60,000 bases of DNA from Membranipora membranacea. Lineage: Eukaryota; Bryozoa; Gymnolaemata; Cheilostomatida; Membraniporidae. Made by a program: the position numbers and the translations under genes. The notes below the pieces were generated by a model. That model saw only the letters and a program-made list of their open reading frames with translations, did no database searches and was not told the DNA's origin. The stretch lies in assembly GCA_914767715.1 (NCBI GenBank), contig OU612069.1:22195387-22255386 (forward strand), given 5' to 3'. Shown piece by piece: positions 57,363-60,000 of this stretch. Every line of letters begins with the position of its first letter. The stretch's first letter is position 1.

Positions 57363-57513
57363 ATGCTCTTTGATTTTAAAGATATTGGCAGGTTGCAATT
57401 GTTGCTGCTGCTGTCTATAGGTTTTGTTTGGCTTCACCAGAACTTGAAAAGAAATTTGAGACTATGCAGGAAATTTTATTGGAGCAGAAGTTGGTGAATA
57501 GTGAACAGCCAAA
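57363..57513 (+). pseudogene. Relict exon 1 of a third collagen-C4-like paralogue
   Basis: After TTGGCAGGTTGC the frame reads QVAIVAAAVYRF then LEKKFETMQEILLEQKLVN, clearly homologous to exon 1 of the 52-kb gene. The start region has two extra bases relative to that gene, and the sequence breaks off after SEQPKK where LINE sequence begins. It was presumably disrupted by that insertion. Confidence 0.82.
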
Positions 57514-59400
57514 AAAGTGTACTTAATGAATACAAAAAAGCAGAGACTAGTTGTATAGCTCTTAAAGATGACCACCAAAAAGTCATTGATGACACAAAAG
57601 CAGTTTCAGAAATATTTAATAACTTTTTCACAAATATTGGCACTACCTGCTTCGAAAACAGATTTTAGACAGTATATTGACCATCCAAATCTGCTACATA
57701 CTAAACTTGATTTTCACCTAATTGGGGTACAAGAAATAATTGATATTTTAAGAAGCCTTTCCATTATAAAATCAGCTGGGTATGACAAAACACCCATGCA
57801 TCCAAGCTTTAAAAGACAACAAATATAGCCTTGCTCCAGGACAAGCTTATTTAGTAAATCTTTCAATTAAAAACTCTGTTTTCCCAGACCTACTTAAAGT
57901 TACCCGTGTTAAACTACTTCATAAAAAAGGTAATCCAACAAAGTGCTCAACCTACCGTCTTATTTCAATACTCAGCACAGATTGATGAATTTTTTTAAAT
58001 AAATCACATTTTCGCTGACAGCCAATTCGGATTTAGGAAAGTAAGATATACTATGGTGCCATAAATGAATTGATGGAAGATTTGTATATTAACCATTGAC
58101 ACCATTGACCATGATATTTTAGTATAAAAACTTACTTTATATATTTTTACAGACAATTCAAAATACTTCATAAAGTGTAACTTTTCAAACAGAAAACAGT
58201 TTTTTCAAATAAATGATGCAGATTGCTCATTTTTAACCCTAAAAAAAAATGTACCCCAAGGATCGGGCTTAGGCCCTCTGCTATTTTTAATTTTTATCAA
58301 TGATCTGTTGAACGCATCACCAAGCTTGAAATACATTTTATTTGCCGATGATACAAACATATTCTCCACAGAGCCATCCAAAATGAAAATTGAACTTACT
58401 AACACAGAAGACTGGTGTCTTGCAAATAAGTTGATTGTAAATTATGATAAAACTATTCAGGTAATTTTAAGAGCACCAAACAAAAAACTTTATTTTAATG
58501 ATTTTTCCCTCAATTTAAACAACATTGCTCTTCAAATAAAACCGGATACAAAATTTCTTGGAATAACTCCAGACAGTAATATTTCATTGTCCAAACACAT
58601 ATCTGAACTTGTTAGAAGATTGAATTTGTGTTTGTTCATGATGCGTGCCATAGCTCCATACCTACACCAAAAAACTCTTATTGACATATATTATACATTC
58701 TTTTATCCTCATTTATTATATGGTCTAGAGTTTTGGGGGCATGGAAACAAAACACATTTGAAACATGTTTTAATCATTCAAAAAGCAAACCTGAGGGTCA
58801 TACTCAAAATCAAACCAAATTCTCATGTCACAACGTGTTTTAAAAAAATTGAAAATTATGCCGGTCGATACGCTATTCAAATATTCTATATTAAATGGAC
58901 CATAAAAAAACTTAATCGACATGTCAATACCAAACTCCTTGGTTTTACTTTGAATGACTCAGTGACATGGGATGATCATGTAGACCAGATTTGAACAAAA
59001 GTAAACATAAGTTTGGCATGATTCCAGAAATGCAGGGAACTCCTAGATAGAAAATCATCTCGCAACTTTTATTTCCAGTATGTCTTTTGTCTTATGATAT
59101 TCGGCATCCGCACATATGGCAACCTATCACCACAATACATTCTTGAAAGAATATAGTTGCTCCAAAAGAGGGCTTTCTGCCTAATAGCAAATGTCAACCA
59201 CATACCATATCATCTAATACATACGAGAGATTTACATACATCTCTTGGTCTGATTCCTTTCCCTCTCCTTGCTGGTCATTTCACCTGTAACTTTGGTTTT
59301 CAAATTTTGCATTTGATGGCACCGGACTTCCTTTTAGAAACATTTATTCAGCCTAGCTCTAAAACTTTTGTTAGAAACAAACATCTGTTACATTAGTACA
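57514..59400 (+). pseudogene. LINE (CR1/Jockey-like) reverse transcriptase, broken and chimeric
   Basis: Begins with the pre-RT segment ALKDDHQKVIDDTKAVSEIF. RT blocks follow in shifting frames: PQGSGLGPLLFLIFINDLLN, the catalytic YILFADDTNIFS, LANKLIVNYDKT and TKFLGITPDSNISLSKHI, then TLIDIYYTFFYPHLLYGLEF. From about 58915 a second, different copy of the same region begins (KLLGFTLNDSVTWDDHVDQI, then ILERI and LLQKRAFCLIANVNHIPY). Two LINE 3' parts are therefore fused in tandem. The endonuclease is missing. Many stops and frameshifts make it inactive. It interrupts the relict exon at 57.36 kb. Confidence 0.9.
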
Positions 59401-59475
59401 GTGATCAACTAAGACAAAAAATCAGGACAACTTTTAATCAGTACAACAACTCTCAGAGCATTAACGAAAGCAATT

Positions 59476-59820
59476 TTGAGTGATAACCGGGCCAAATTTG
59501 GGTAATAAATGTACGTTGGGACAAGTTTTACTAGTACAGGGAAATTACCCCTAATCTAATATAAAATAGCAGCCTCAAAGTAGGTTTTTAAATAGTGATG
59601 GCTGGACAAGCATGATGGGTCGTTGGTTATGCTCCTGTCTATTTTTAGCAGTTTTTTATTAGCAGCGACTAGCTTGTTAACCTGCAGCAAACCATGGTAA
59701 TAACCTTAAGTGGAATGATTTGAATGATATGCATATTCATCGTTATCAGTCCCTGTAAATGTCAATTCATAACAAATTTAAAATTTTGTAACAGATTTGA
59801 GAATAACACAACGGGTATAT
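59476..59820 (-). pseudogene. Duplicated block, second copy
   Basis: Corresponds to 48770-49185: GAGTGATAA-CGGG, ACAAGTTTTA-TAGTACA, then CCATGGTAAT, GATTTGAATGAT and GAGAATAA. The 89-codon frame of the other copy is interrupted here. Confidence 0.5.
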
Positions 59821-60000
59821 AAACGCTTGAAGCATTGTCCATTCCAGGCTCTTTGAATAAGGTGTGGACCACTCAGCATTTTACAAAATGTTGATGAATG
59901 TGCGTGCTCATCACCCTCGAAAACCTTACAAAAAGTCATTACATCACAACCTTTTGCATGATGTCGCGGCACAGCATCAATGAGACACCATGACATTTAG
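59821..60000. other. Window end, possible continuation of the duplicated block
   Basis: GATGTCGCGGCACAGCATCAATG-GACACCATG matches GATGTTGTGGCACAGCATCAATGCAACACCATG at 49.2 kb, so the duplication continues to the window edge. Confidence 0.5.

Overview
The window looks like nuclear DNA from an invertebrate animal, probably marine. It is AT-rich. Genes are split by introns with canonical GT-AG junctions. It also carries tRNA-derived SINEs, CR1/Jockey-like LINE remnants, a BEL/Pao LTR retrotransposon, hairpin MITEs and satellite-like arrays. The two host gene families seen, carbohydrate sulfotransferase 15-like and short-chain collagen C4-like, are widespread and often expanded in molluscs, cnidarians and other marine invertebrates. 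I cannot name the species.

Layout. 1-18.7 kb has no recognisable host gene: a 191-bp tandem repeat, two LINE fragments, several hairpin elements (one with a clear 11-bp target duplication), a locally duplicated segment with a SINE in one copy, and an 86-bp tandem repeat. 18.7-26.3 kb (minus) holds one nine-exon gene whose exons join in frame into a 647-residue type II membrane sulfotransferase. 26.3-31.7 kb is non-coding, with a 21-bp minisatellite, a hairpin MITE with a 9-bp target duplication, and a SINE. 32.0-32.9 kb (minus) holds most of a short-chain-collagen-C4-like gene.

34.95-45.30 kb is one composite retrotransposon. Two 432-bp LTRs (about 4% different by hand count) are flanked by AGTAT target duplications. 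Gag is broken by frameshifts and stops, integrase is nearly intact, and the middle of pol is replaced by an inverted block with antisense LTR and antisense RT sequence. Inside that antisense LTR sits a 4.38-kb foldback DNA element (37904-42282). It has ends TGTAG...CTACA, CCGG on both sides, minisatellite-like subterminal repeats, and a core of about 353-bp repeats, each carrying two copies of a GC-rich 16-mer. Its ends and target match the Ginger1 class of integrase-like DNA transposons, but it encodes nothing recognisable. This is the most novel object in the window.

45.8-60 kb is a locally duplicated neighbourhood: a decayed collagen-C4-like pseudogene, an intact four-exon paralogue (52350-54669, 265 aa), a relict first exon at 57.4 kb interrupted by a chimeric LINE, and exon-like blocks in two or three copies. 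The intact paralogue appears secreted: signal peptide, short coiled coil, furin-type RIKR site, then a ten-cysteine C-terminal domain. The sulfotransferase would modify glycosaminoglycans in the Golgi, and the collagen-C4-like protein would act outside the cell. Both concern extracellular matrix, but nothing in the sequence shows that they act together.
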